From Membranipora membranacea (lineage: Eukaryota > Bryozoa > Gymnolaemata > Cheilostomatida > Membraniporidae), in assembly GCA_914767715.1 (NCBI GenBank), contig OU612069.1, positions 26,347,387-26,411,386 of the forward strand: a stretch of DNA of 64,000 nucleotides, written 5' to 3'. Of the stretch, positions 48,696-61,300 are shown in pieces (the stretch's first letter is position 1; every line of letters begins with the position of its first letter). Under the pieces are notes generated by a model that was not told where the DNA came from, searched no databases, and worked only from the letters and a program-made list of their open reading frames with translations. A program made the position numbers and the translations under genes.

Positions 48696-51139
48696 TCAAT
48701 CTTCGGAGCGAGAGTCGTCCTCAACGGCAGGCAGCATATGGTATGCCATATTTATTATTTGCCTGTAATAAATATTGTCTTCATCGAGTCGATCCCAGGC
48801 TTTTACCCAACACCTGTTGAGTCTTTCACATTTTAATTTTTTAGTTAGACTGCTAGAGCCTGCTGAAATCTCTTTCAGCTCCAGTTCTACAGAAGATGAC
48901 TCCTTCCGTAACTCTCCAATCAACATAAATGTTGGGGGCTTAACAAACTCTCACCTGGCGATTAAACTTGTTATGCCAGCGTGAAAACGGAAACAATATT
49001 ATTCAATATGCACACATAGCTCCTGTTTTAAAGCAGCCTGTGAATATTATTTACTTTCAAGCTATAGTAACGCCTCCCAATATTTGGTATCATATCGGAT
49101 GTCTCTTGATTAACCAGATACCTCCATTAGGATTTGTGGCAACATTTTAGATAGCCTATGAATTCAGTTGTCCCGATGAGCTTCATTCAAATAAATTTTC
49201 ATTGTCATGTTATTAGCAATTCTTCTACTACCTAAGCAATAAATGTCATATACCAAAAGGCTTTAACTTTATGATTTAAAGCATAGATTTTTGTAACACA
49301 GACACAAAATGTTGGTTGTTGCTCATTGCATACTGAGTTATGAACCTTTCTGATCAAGTGAAGATAGCTTTACAAGGGTTCAAATATGAACAACCCTAAA
49401 CGAATTGTGAAATTGAATGTCAGTTACCTTCCAGAGAGTTATTTTTCCTTATCGCCGGTCGATACACACTCCAGAATTTTGGCTCAAATCTTCCATTGAG
49501 CCATGTAATCTCAAAATACTCAAACAACTGCCTGAAGTGAGGCTCGTTGTTCTCCCCGACCACATAGCGATAAGCTTCCTGAATCAAGTGAACAGGTAGG
49601 TAGGAGAGCCCCCACAGAAACCCACAAACACGACGAGTTCTGTGGTGATGGCGATAGCCTGATGCGAGACCTGTAACATTAACCATGCACTCTCAAGTTT
49701 TTGAGGTTGAGCTGATGTGAGAAGTTATGCTAGTATAAAGGTTTTTTTTTTTCGTGGTTACTAACCTTTTAGAGAAACTCGACGATAACTTTTTGTGCTT
49801 TCTCAATTATGACTAAATAACTTCATAAGAAGTTAAAATTTGATATTTATTATATTATTAATATATCGGTTTATTGCATATTTATAATCATAATATTATT
49901 ATTACTCATAGTCAAAGTTATTTATGCATACGTTGACTTCTTACCAAGCTTTTGCACCCTGCGCCAGATGCATTTCCGGAAATGGAAGTTACATCCTACT
50001 ATAAGTACTCCTTGAAACGCTGATGAAAAGACAGTCCAGATCCCTAAACAGGCAAATGAGATGATTTTTTATGATACAACTGTGCACAAGGCAATAAATG
50101 TCTTTTGTTTTATACAAATTGGAGGATTGGTCAAGGAAATATAACACAGAACAAGAACAACATTGCAAAACACTACCACTTTATTTGTTCTGTCACTGCG
50201 TGAAAAACATTCATAAAGATGATTGTAGATTGACAATAAAAGTGTATATGTACCAAGAAAAAATGAAGAAGTTGCCCTCAATTAACAAACCCCAAAACAA
50301 AGCTTCATTATTGACATCTTGTGAATTAAAATTTACAGTTTGTATTTCAAATTTTACAGCTCAGTCAGGTGTGTTTTGATATTCTTTCACGAACAAGTTA
50401 ATTGTGTACCTTTCTCAAAATCGATGATGATGGTTTGAACATTGAGATCGGCGATTTTCTTTAACTCATTGAACATCTATAAAAAGGCACAATGGAAAAT
50501 ATAATTGGAAAGCAGTCAGGCATTATTTAAAATACACCCAACCCGAATTTAAACACACAGTCTCAAATAAATACAGTGGAATAGTATAGTTATTATATTA
50601 GAGGATGTCAAGAATCATTTGATACCAAGCTACTAGTTTGGAGAGGTTAATCGAAGGAAAAAAAATGTCAACAATTGCATAAAATCCTACTTCCTCTACA
50701 TTAAATCTGAAATTCAGCCACAGACCAAAGTGTCTTACACGCAAGCGATCAATCCTGCTATAGAGAATAATTAGCATTGTCATTAAAGTGAGGCTCTTCA
50801 ATTGCCAAATCCGAGGAAAGTAGTTAAGAATAGGATCAGGTAACCACTTGACGACCTGCACAGGAGGAATTTCTGAATAATTTTAGTTCCACTTTAACAT
50901 ATTAACTTGTTTGTGATTAATAATGGCATGATTTTAAACGAGATAGTCTGATCAGTGGGTAACCTGTCGCTAATTAATCAGGATATCTAACCATCAAATA
51001 GTCTGCCTGCTGCTTTGAAGACATAAGGACATATACGGAGGGTAGTTGCTCTTCCCCATCGGCTGTTCTAACAAAGCAGTTTATTGTCAGAAGTTGTTGG
51101 AAAGGTTTGACAACTGTCTTGAAGGTTCCATCTATACCC
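48696..51139 (-). pseudogene. MULE-type transposase gene with introns, 3' part, two lesions
   Basis: Exons 50992-51139, 50410-50476, 49945-50019, 49428-49670 and 48696-48980 read on the minus strand; the first four join in phase. Family boxes in order: IDGTFKTVVKPFQQL (first catalytic D), VYVLMSSKQQADYL, IIIDFEKAF (second D), VGCNFHFRKCIWRRVQ (C/H block), FEYFEITWLNGRFEP, KNNSLEGWHNKFN, then a C-terminal ELRKESSSVELEL helix. The last exon would start after CAC instead of CAG, and in it TGT TAA G needs a +1 shift to stay aligned. Upstream exons (a FLYWCH finger is usual in animals) were not found; 50598-50861 is intron. It may be a decayed element or a host-domesticated copy that died. Confidence 0.83.
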
Positions 51140-52380
51140 CTACAATTGAAATTAGTCATGCTGAAGAAAGAAAATTGAATATATTGAAAATACAACAATA
51201 TTATGAAAAGAGGTGACAAAAGGAAGAAGACCTGCAAACATGCAAATTCAATATTTGGCCTGCTGCATCGGTAGATACTGTTTGTTGATACAGGATGACT
51301 TTCTAAATTACCAAGGCCCACGCATCCCATACAATGTAGTGATTCTCCTCTACAGACAATAGTGAACCACTTGAATTCCTAGACTCAGGTTCGGTGGCAA
51401 TGATTCCTTCAATTATTGTTATTTCAAACTTTGGTGCTTCCTGCCCTCGGGCTGTTTGATTTGCATAGCAAGATACACATCGGTATTATAAAGTTCCGTA
51501 TTTCTGCAGTTTCTTCATAAAGCTTCTTAACAGCCCTATCAACAATTATTGATGTCAGGGCAAACATATCCTCATTTACAATTTTTTCTGCCCGGTAGAA
51601 TCAATAAACAAACAAAAATCATCAGACTATCAGAAAAACACATTCGTTTCAATGCAAGTAATCTGTAACATTCATAAATTATTAATGTCGGAGGGCAGAC
51701 ATGCTTTATAGTTTACCTATAGAGTCAACTACCATACCTATCTAGCGATGCGAGCACCTTCTAGTGGTTTCCTATAGGCAGGATGATTGTGATCCCCTCT
51801 ACTTATATTTAATGCTCCATTCGACTCTTTCACAATTGCTTTACACTTTGTTGGCTTGCCATACCTCGCACAACGCCATCAAACTACCACTTCCTATCAA
51901 GAGATCAGGATAGTATATCTAGCCATGTCAAGCCAACAGACAATTTCAGTACAATTCATGGTTTTATTATTAAATCTGTCAGTTGCGTTTTATTGGCAGC
52001 TTATTCCAAAATCAGGAAAATATGTTTATGTTCAGTAGTTAGATGTCACTGAAGCACCTCACAATCCCTGTTCTCCTTAACATAGCGATGTCCTAGATGT
52101 CGATCGATTAAACAATTCCCTTTGCGCTGGATCGCTGCTCTCACTAGCGCACACCTCGGACCATCGATAACTGTATCTATACATTGCCTGAAATGTGCAT
52201 TATGATATATGTTATGCAGTATGTATGTGCGTAGGATTTAGCTGTTTAATCATTTTTTGTATTAATGAAGCTATGATAAGGATGATTAATTTTCCGCTCT
52301 GACAAAGTATGAAGATTCTGCAACACTTTTGTGTTTTGCCTGTGAGCAACTGCTCTGACCCGAGAATAGTGACAATATTA
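51140..52380. other. Possible upstream exons of the MULE-type gene, otherwise no gene seen
   Basis: The exon at 50992-51139 starts in phase 2, so at least one upstream exon must exist. A minus-strand frame near 51360-51440 (IIATEPESRNSSGS) is a weak candidate without a clear splice site. Confidence 0.3.
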
Positions 52381-52663
52381 CCGCTATACCTCACCTATAA
52401 GGCCCGTGCCTTATAGATGAAGGCGCCTTAGAGAGTGGAGCATAATACGCGCCGTGGTTTGAAAAGGAAAGCCACATAGCTCAGTAGACAGAGCACCTCC
52501 CTTGTGAACACAATATTGCGGGTTTGAATCCGATCGAGGTCAGTTTTTTTTTCCAAAGGGGTGCCTTGTAGCTGTTGGGTGCCTCATAACTGTAGCATTT
52601 TTAATTTTTCCAAGGGAGGTGCTTCACTTATAAGGCCGGTGCCTTATAAATGAGGTATTACAG
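52381..52663. mobile_element. 283-bp non-autonomous relative of the pogo element (MITE)
   Basis: The left end CCGCTATACCTCACCTATAA and the right end (minus strand CTGTAATACCTCATTTATAA) resemble the pogo termini at 35833 and 41497. The right 100 bases share TAACTGTAGCATTTTTA(A/T)TTTTT and the GGTGCCTTGTAGCTG repeats with the autonomous copy. The left flank is TA; the right flank is TG, so the duplication is mutated. It looks like an internal deletion derivative of a related pogo element. Confidence 0.85.
52473..52545 (+). other. tRNA-like segment inside the MITE
   Basis: CATAGCTCAGTAGACAGAGC resembles a tRNA D-arm (A box) and GCGGGTTTGAATCCGA a T-arm (B box), 45 bases apart. The acceptor ends do not pair well, so it is not scored as a functional tRNA. 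The element may be a pol III-transcribed SINE/MITE composite. Confidence 0.6.
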
Positions 52664-53054
52664 TGTTACTAAAGCTAGATCCTGATGCTGAATCATTGTT
52701 GAATCTTCTTGTCAGCGATTATAATATGTTACAGACATTTAGAATATGATGTTTCTTAACATTTTTACCTATCATCGTCAAGTCTGGCCTCCTCCGATAG
52801 TTGCACTGCATCTTTTTCTTTTTCTATGAAAGAGATTCTGGTGCAATCGACAATATTGGAAAAAGAATAAATCAGGACAAATTGAAAGATTTACATAAAA
52901 CAATATCATGTCTTAGAAACTGACTTGCTCATCAGACAGGTCTACCCATACTGTTCCCTTGACTGAGCCCGTGATCCAAAGAATACAGAACAAGACAATC
53001 AAAGAGCTTTTTTATCTGTGATACACAAAATAACTAATTAAATACCTCCACATT

Positions 53055-53352
53055 TTACTAATTGGGGCCAAGTTTCAGTACATGAGACCAAGTTTTACTA
53101 ATTGGGGCCAAGTTTCATTGCATGGGCCAAGTTTTACTATTTGGGGCCAAGCTTTACGAATTGGGGCCAAGTTTCATTGCATCGGGCCAAGCTTTATATT
53201 TGGGGCCAAGTTTGGCTCGGGCCAAGTTTGGCTCGGGCCAAGTTTGGCTCGGGCCAAGTTTGGCTCGGGCCAAGTTTGGCTCGGGCCAAGTTTGGCTCGG
53301 GCCAAGTTTGGCTCGGGCCAAGTTTGGCTCGGGCCAAGTTGTCGCGGATTCA
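53055..53352. repeat. Inverted copy of the modular minisatellite
   Basis: Read on the minus strand from 53352: TGAATCCGCGACAA, then about eight 16-base GAGCC units, then units with the same tails as at 44.2-45.1 kb (CAAATATAAAG, GATGCAATGAAA, CAATTAGTAAAA, CATGTACTGAAA). Orientation is opposite to the array at 43815-45103. A 112-codon plus-strand frame here is an artefact of the repeat. Confidence 0.93.
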
Positions 53353-54334
53353 ATATAACTACCCTACCTAATATATATTACTATTCTCTTGTTGTTCATT
53401 CAATTTCAACCAATGAGTAAGTCCTTGATACAACAGACAGACACTAGACCAATGAACTCCCTCATTGACTAGACAGAGCCTGAATGGCTAGACCAAGGAG
53501 TCCTCTCACTCTTTGGTATATCCAAGGAGTTAAAGAACTAAATCAAAGTCCTTGGTTGGAACAAGGAGGAACCCCTTGTTACTCCTTGGTTGGAAGTTTG
53601 ATCAATCCTAATGAACTAACTTAACCAACTTATGTAGGCACGTACCCTGATTGGAGCGTCATGATCAAAAAATTGATAACACCCATGCTTTACCAACTGA
53701 AAACTTATGGTTTATGATCTGCCAGAGGAGAAGTGTCTACCAACCTAAGAAAAATATCCATATCTTAACAACAAGGACTTGCAATGCAAGTGAAAATAAA
53801 ATAGTTGTAGTGTACATAAGATTGTTCTGCACTGAAACTAGCTAAGATATCCCAGTAAAATTTTGATGGTCACTCCCTGATAACACTTTTAACATAGGTC
53901 TATGTACAGCTAAATAGATACCTTAATAACACACAGTTGATACCACAATCTGTAGTAGTACCAGTGCAAAATCAGTCTGAAGTAGGCCTATTTTTGTAGG
54001 AAATCCTTGGCCTACTGCTATGTAAGTTGATAATCATTCTTATACTGACTCTGAGTTACGAGTTAGAAAGGTCATCACTTGAGTACATATAACTGATGAA
54101 ATATTATACAAACTTTGTTCATCGTGCTTTAATTTTGTACCAACACATACAGTTATGATCTTACTTTGCTCAATGATGAATGGTATGAGGCTACAGGTGT
54201 CTCTTACTCTGAAAACAACAGCACAACAAGATTTATCGCTTGACTTAAATGGGTTCTCTCTTAGTGGAATTTATGCTGATAGTCCTAGAAATAAATTCTC
54301 AATACAAGTTTGTAGGAACATAAGCTAAATAAGC

Positions 54335-54462
54335 TTTTCCGTGAAACGTAGAAGTTGTCGTGCTATTGTACACGATACGTGATACGTGATGTGTTCTCGG
54401 ATCCGAGAAGTTGTCGTATCTCGTCACGTTTCACGTTCCCGGACAGATTTCGCAACCTGTCT
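54335..54462. repeat. Imperfect palindromic MITE-like repeat
   Basis: ACGTGAAACG/CGTTTCACG and GAAGTTGTCGT words recur in both orientations around GATCCGAGAAG. GGTTGCGAAATCTG on the minus strand matches 29322-29334. Confidence 0.7.
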
Positions 54463-54900
54463 ATTATTGAACAACATGTATGTTTTTGCATTAACCAAGG
54501 TTAGATTGCCTGAGGGAGGATTTCTCCGCTGTGACAATACTGCTAAGATAGGTCTTCTCATGGTTTCCACTAACAATTAAGAAAGAAAACTCAAGTTAAA
54601 GGTTTGTAAAAAATGACAAGCTGAAACCTATTGAGCGCTCTTTTTCAGTTTTGAATTTTTAGCTGTGTTGACTGCATTTCACTAAGAAATAATGTGAAAT
54701 AGCTGCATTTTACTTGATCTACCAAAGAAAATTTATCAGCAAATTCGTGTATGTCACTTTGCTAGTGTTTTAGGCTTGTAGCGGAGGGCCTGAAAAGTGA
54801 CTTTGTAGCTATGAACTGTAAAGCTAAACTTATTTTTGCGCAGAAGTGTTCATCGACACCATGACTAACATGACATAATTATAACATGATTTTCGCTTAC

Positions 54901-55078
54901 CGAAGACGTCTCTGACATATTTATTGAACAGCCCGTAAGCTTGATCATGTCGTTTTCTCAAATTACTACTCTGGGGAGCATCAGATTGTGTGTTGAATAT
55001 TCTGAGAAAACGGGATGGCGTTTCGTGTTTTTGTTTGTGTGTCATCATCAGCTGTTCCACATCTTTTATCTCCATCAG
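54901..55078 (-). CDS. Unassigned exon, possibly of the HECT-like gene
   Basis: Between acceptor TTTTAG and donor gtaagc lies an open stretch in one frame (phase 0 to 1) reading KDVEQLMMTHKQKHE, SRFLRIFNTQSD and AYGLFNKYVRDVF. It is rich in charged residues and probably helical. The preceding HECT exon ends in phase 1, so at least one exon between them is missing from my model. I do not recognise the domain. Confidence 0.4.
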
Positions 55079-55769
55079 CTAAAATATTACATTGGCATTA
55101 ATCCAGGGGCAATTATGACCACTACCGAGATATTGGCAATGAGAGTTATCCTTCCATGAAAAAGAGGCAGACAATTAACGTGTCTGAAAAAATTGAAAAC
55201 GGTCAAGTATGTCAAAATGGTTGAACATAGAGTTGATATAGGGGTTTTTCGCACGTTTTATTCAAATTTCCCATCTATATCTTTCTGTTTTCTCTACTCC
55301 TTCAACGTGTTTTGAGCCCTTTCGGGTTGGATGAGGTAACAGAAAGCTAGACTAGGCAGTGAACTTTTTATTGTAATATACACCCCCTGCATCAATCTCA
55401 CCTCACATCTTTTTCAGTAGGGTATGGGAATGATGCCAGAATTCAACTAAAACAGCTGATTAAAACCTACCAGTTATTTCAAACTTGGTACCTACTACCC
55501 GCCTTCCAAATGCCTGAGCGCTTCAGTCCACTCTTATATTGCTAGTAATGCTCTCCGTCCTTCAATGGCGGTACCGTACATACAGGCCCTCCCTGTATCA
55601 CACTCATTCCTATTAAACGAGAATAAGATACTTACACCTAAATTTGAATACAGCCCATGTCTACTACAGGGTAAAAGTTTATGCGGATTTATGATAGGAA
55701 GCATTGCTGCACTGTTGACAATGTACCAATATTTCCCTCAGGGGATGTGACAATAAGGAAGTACTCTGA

Positions 55770-55804
55770 TATCTCGCCTATAAGACACAGGCCTTATAAG
55801 TGAA
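55770..55804. repeat. Terminal remnant of the pogo/MITE family
   Basis: TCTCGCCTATAAGACACAGG followed by CCTTATAAGTGAA matches the terminal repeat layout at 35833 and 52381. No partner end was seen nearby. Confidence 0.65.
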
Positions 55805-56448
55805 TCGTCAAATCGGTCAAATCTGTCAAATTTTCAGGCTTTATCTCGTCCTAGAATAAACGTTGAAATTAGATTCATTGATTGATTGAGGGAAATATCC
55901 AGTTCTCGCTGTGGCAATGTGAAAGCGTTAGACTTAGTACTACGTGCATGGTGGGGGAGGATCACAATTTTCCCTATAGATAAAGACATAGACAAAGAAG
56001 GCTTTGATAGGAGTTGGTCTAATGAGGGCAAGTCTTGATGTAATGTAATGGCCCTATAAAGATATTTGCGCGTTTAAGATTAAGAAACCATTTGGGACAA
56101 CCCAGTATTAGGTCACAGAAGATAACGATTTTTGGTGCATGCAGAAGATATAGCTGGCTGGCTGTTGATGAACTTTGCCGCCGAATCTTTATCAGTGAAG
56201 AGCGCCGACATTAGGTCTAATGAGAATATGCATTGCCTTCAATGACAAATTTTGCATTACCCAAAGTGGCTCGGCTCTGTATTATCCAATATTTGCAAAT
56301 GTGGCCTGGCCCTGTAAGTATCTGGCCCATAGCTAATAAAGTGTACAACAAGGCAATCATGAAAGACCCAAAACTTCATCAACCAATCATTTTAAATATG
56401 TATTGTGGGCCTATACGTTGCAAGCCTCCTTATTTTAAACTTTAGTAC

Positions 56449-57298
56449 CTGTGAGAAGGCCGTAAACATAGTAGAGTTGACTGTCAAAATGTCCCTTAAT
56501 ATACACTAGCTCTTTATCATCCTCTGTAAGCATCTCCCTCACTTCTGTGAGAAAAAGGTTGAAAAATTCCTTGCGTGGACCTCCATATTCCTCTGCATCT
56601 GATAAATAAACAATAATTATGATTAATGAGTGTACAGGAAACCTGCAAGTATGGTAAAGATGTAAGAAATTAATCCTAGACTATACGCAGGACTCGGGGG
56701 ATGGGCGATCAGAGGACAGGCTCCCTTCTCCCTTATGCACCAAGGAAGACCTAACCCTGAGTAATATAAACAATTTCCTCGTGATATTAAGGAGTTGTTC
56801 CCCCATTTACACTGAGAGAATAACTGCCATTATATTTGGTTTAACACAAATCTAACCAGCAATTTTTATTCCACCAAGGAATCGTTACTACATCCATGAA
56901 CTATTTTACTGTTCTATCTTCACATAGATTACTAGATCAGACAAATTATTTGTAAATAAGTACTCAGATATTTGCTGTCCAAACATCTCGGATCTGAATG
57001 CCCGCTTGAGACAGTGAAGTATCTGATCTGACAGTGAGTTAATATACTCTACCTTTCAACTGAACGAGACCTCTAGAGGCACTCTGGTGTCTAAACACTC
57101 TGTAACTCGATGTTGATCTGCATCGATTATCTCATCAACAGTTGAGCTCACTATATCGCTCCTAGAGATCATGATTGGTACTGTTGCGCCCTCTATTACT
57201 TCAAGTGTTGAAGTCAGATCTAGCGGTCTAGCATCTTGACGCCATACAGCCTCCCTGTAAGCTTGGAGAACCTTCATCGCATCACATAGAGAAGACAT
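56449..57298 (-). CDS. HECT-like domain gene, two exons recognised
   Basis: HECT domains form the catalytic part of a class of ubiquitin E3 ligases. Exon 57061 to about 57298 reads VPIMISRSDIVSSTVDEII and TRVPLEVSF; exon 56449-56598 reads AEEYGGPRKEFFNLFLTEV and YYVFGLLT. Together they match the N-lobe start, where a basic strand and an L.V.F strand precede the GGPRREFF signature. Phases agree at the junction (phase 1, donor gttgaa). The C-lobe with the catalytic cysteine was not found, so activity cannot be claimed. Similar HECT-like proteins are abundant in marine invertebrates. The MULE-type gene lies downstream on the same strand; no link is proven. Confidence 0.7.
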
Positions 57299-57959
57299 TG
57301 GCGTAACTTGACAGAAACTACTACATGTCAGAAGTCATCTTTGAAACTGGTATTGATAAATTCTAAAGATCAAAAGCTTTCATGTGAGCTGATGTTCAAC
57401 TCTCAAACCCAAGTCTGAAGCTTTAGCCTGGCAGTGAAAAGTGGTCATGTTGGCAGTATTGTACATCAGGTCAGGACTTTTTTTTTTTATACGTCCACCA
57501 TTGAAATATTCGAAGAACCCCGATATCAGACGTCTAACTTCAAAATTTCTTATTTTAGTAAGCATAGGCTAATTTGAGACTGCCCACTACTGTTTTATTA
57601 GATATAATTTTAGGGCTAAATCAATTTGGGTCAGGTTTTATCCTGGAACGAGCCTCTTGGTTTTGGTTAGCAAAGGGCTGTCCTACGCTAGCCTAGGTCA
57701 ATATGTTGACTGCAAATGGATGGGATACTGGACAACCTGATAGCGCTGACTTCGTAAGTTTTGGGAGGGGACAGATTTCTGGTTTGGTGACGTGGATAAG
57801 TTGATCGATCGCTTACAGCACTGGTTTCCATCAGAGGGATTTGTCAATGGTATTCACTTGTAACAAGCCCCATTTGCAACATTATTTTTTGGTCGGGAGG
57901 GTATAACTTTATCAGTGATCTGCATCTCTGAGTATATTCCGAGTGTAGTATTTAATAAG

Positions 57960-58380
57960 TACTGACTTTTCATTGTGTTGATTACAACAGGCAAATCTTT
58001 CTCCGGGGGGGGGGGGAAATGAAAGCCGATATTCTGACAAAATCGCTGCCCCGTGACAGATTTGTCGCCATCAGAGACATGCTCGGTATGATATAAATAT
58101 CTGTGTAGGTTAGATTAGGATTAGTTTCTGTCTGACCGGCATAGGCTAGGTGTAGGGACCTTTTTCTATCCCTAATTCATGATCACTTTGTTGTACTTGT
58201 ATTTTAAATTTTGTAGAAAACTGCAACTAAGTGGGAGTATTGTAAATAGTGTAGTTGTAGTTGTGTTCCCTTTTTAATTAGAGTTGTGTTACCTTTTTCC
58301 CATCATGCATTGCGTTCTTCCTTCTTTGTTCCTCCCATGGCTACTCAATACAAGCAATTATATTCTCTCAAAGCACAAGT
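57960..58380 (+). pseudogene. Ty1/copia 3' remnant: RNase H end, polypurine tract and LTR start
   Basis: 58019-58096 reads MKADILTKSLPRDRF, then IRDMLGMI and a stop, the C-terminal signature of copia polyproteins (ADI.TK.LPR..F). It is directly preceded by G12 at 58005-58016, which probably shifted the frame. The purine-rich CTAAGTGGGAG followed by TATTGTAAATAGTG near 58229 fits a copia polypurine tract and LTR start. Earlier pol sequence is not recognisable in 57300-57950. Confidence 0.7.
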
Positions 58381-61300
58381 CAATTAACAACAGGCCAGTT
58401 ATTAGCAAACATGTGATGACTAATGCTATCATACTTTCTGTAACAAAAGCACCAGCGGAAAGCTTTCCTGTTAATAGCTTCAATGAGGTTTTTATGTTTT
58501 AATAGATGGGGAGACCACGTATGGGAGGCATATTCAAGCTTTGGTCTACATAAAGTTTTGTATGCTAATAGACGGGTTTTTGTTCTTGCTTCCTTAAGAT
58601 TACGCATAAGCATGAGTAGAGTTTTGTTGGCTCTGCTACAAATATCTACAATATGACTGTCAAACGAGAGCATCTCGTCTATAATAACCCCTAGATATTT
58701 TACTTCATTAACTGTGCTTACTGGCTGAGAGGACATATAATAGACATCAGGATAAGAGGATTGAGGCTGTCTAGTAATTCGCATGTGTTGACATTTTTTA
58801 ACATTGAAATTGATCTGGCACTCCTTAGACCAAGTAACCAAGGAATCCAGGTCGGACTGGAATGTTGCAATATCAGCGTTTTTCTCGATTGGTCGATGTA
58901 GTAAAGAATCATCGGCGAAAAGCTTTAACGTGCATGATGTTATACGGGAGGGCATATCGTTTATGTAGATTAGAAATAATAACGGACCCAGAACGCTTCC
59001 CTGGGGCACCCCAGAGGTTACTGTACGTGAATTGGATTGATGACCATTGACTGTGACGAAGAGTTTACGGTCGCTGAGCCATCAGGCAATCGACTCTCTT
59101 GTAGAACAATGGATACCCATGGCTGTTATCTTGGCTAGAAGTTTGGTGTGGGCTACCACATCGAGCGCCTTCAAAAAATCTAGGACAGCGAGGTCAACTG
59201 GTATGTTGTCATCGTAGTAATTGACAAAATCAATAGCAGTGTTTAATAGTTGGGTGTCGCATCCATGGTTTTTACGAAAACCGTGTTGATGTCAAAATGG
59301 CAGATTGTAATCAGAATAATATGCATGTATATTGTGGGCTATTATATGTTCATATTTTACATAGAATACACAATTGGCCGGTAATTCAGGAGGTCAGATT
59401 TCTTACCATTTTTAAACACTGGTGTGACGTGGGCTATCTTCCAGTCCACAGGTGTAATACGAGTGTCAAAAAGCGTAGTAATGCAGGAGAGAGATTATCT
59501 GGTCCAGCGTCCTTACGGGCATCAAGACCACACAGTTGCTTCATAGTACCATTATTGTCGAAGGTTATAGGGTTATGCTGAGAACATGAAACTTGGCTTA
59601 CAGAAATAGACTGATCATCGTCAACGGTGAACACTGAGGAGAAAGCATCAGCGAACCTCTCACAATTATCAATGTTGTCACCGGAGGCGCAGCCACCCAG
59701 TTGTTTTATTGTGTTATTGGAACCATTTTTATTAGCTATGAATTTATAAAGAGGCTTACTGTCACCTTTATCAAGCTGATCACATACATTTGTTTATCAG
59801 TTTTTTACATAGTTTAGACTGTGTTTTAATCTCTCATTATGTTCCAGAGTAGGGTAAAGAACTTTGTACCACCTTTTACGTTTCCTTATTTGCCTGATAC
59901 ATTCCTTTGATAACCAGTGATTACGCCGCTTTTTCCTCACGCAGTGAGGAATGTTGGCGTATGAAGTTGTCATGAGTCCTGCCTTCAACAAAGACCACAC
60001 AGTTTCAACATTAAAGTTTGTATCAATAGCTGAAGTTATGTCTTTTTCAAGAGCAAAACAGTCCAGATGGATGTTGGCTGTGTTAGCTTTGGCAAACTGC
60101 CAAAACGGAGTGGGGTTTGGTGAGACAGTTGATTGTTCTATTTTGAATCTAGTTAACAATGTAAAGGAAATGATCAGGTGGTCAGAGAAGCTAGGATCAT
60201 CCTGCTGGTATGGTCCATGTTAGTCAAAAGAAGATCAAGAATATTACCTTTATCATGGGTTGGCAAATTCACTAGTTGCTCTAGGTTGTTAGCACATACA
60301 AAATAAATGAATGTTTGATGCATAGTCTTATGTTTTGTTGGATTAAGGGTTAGTGTTTGCCAGTCGATGTCAGGCAAATTAAAATCACCCAACACCAACA
60401 CATTTGGGTCTAGAAGATCGTTGTACCATTTTATAATATCATCAACGGATCTTTTCTGTGGTCTGCGATAATAAATACAAATGGAGAAATTGAAACCTGT
60501 AATAGAAAGTTTAAGGCTGAGTTATTCCCAATATTGGTATTAATCTATTGAGTTGACAGTGATCGGACAGTGGTCAGCGATGCCAATAAGTACACCACCA
60601 CCCCTGCCCAGCCCTCCAACTCTGTCATACCTGTAAAGAGAGTAGTTTTCACAGTTTTCATTATCGCTTACATCATTATTAAGCTTAGTCTCTGTCAGTG
60701 CAAAGATTTCAGATTTGTAGTAATTTATATAACTGTCTAAAATGAAGGATTTCCCACGTATACCATTGCAGTTCCACTGAAAGAATTTCCATCCATCAGT
60801 ACCTGCCATGATAAAATGAGAGCACAAATATGCTGCAGAGAGTATAAAAAACAGATAAGCGATCGCCATTAGTGGCTTGGTTTTGTGTAGATTGACTTAT
60901 CAAGGGGAAGTCAACAACCTCTGACCCCTCATATGAGTTTTGCTCTTGTACAAATACCTTCTCTTGTCTGATACGATAGGAGTTGAGTGGGTTTTGTTCT
61001 TTTAGCGAGTTTTGTTGGAGTCGGAGTGTAAATTCTGCCTTTCGTTCCTCTGGGGATAGGTCAGGCGTTACGAATGCGCCTCTCTTGTCTTCAAGGGTTC
61101 TGAATCGTTTTAGAATTCTCGTGTGGCTAGTTCGCTAGAAAAGCTAATTTTTACAGGTCGAATATTCTCGGTCGGGGGAGATGATACGTTTCTCCTACCT
61201 ATTCTTTTAACTTTCGTTACTGCACCGGGCCAGAGAGACTTATCTTTACACATTTGGACTACATCATCTTCAGTTGTGTTATTTTCGGCTAATGTATAAA

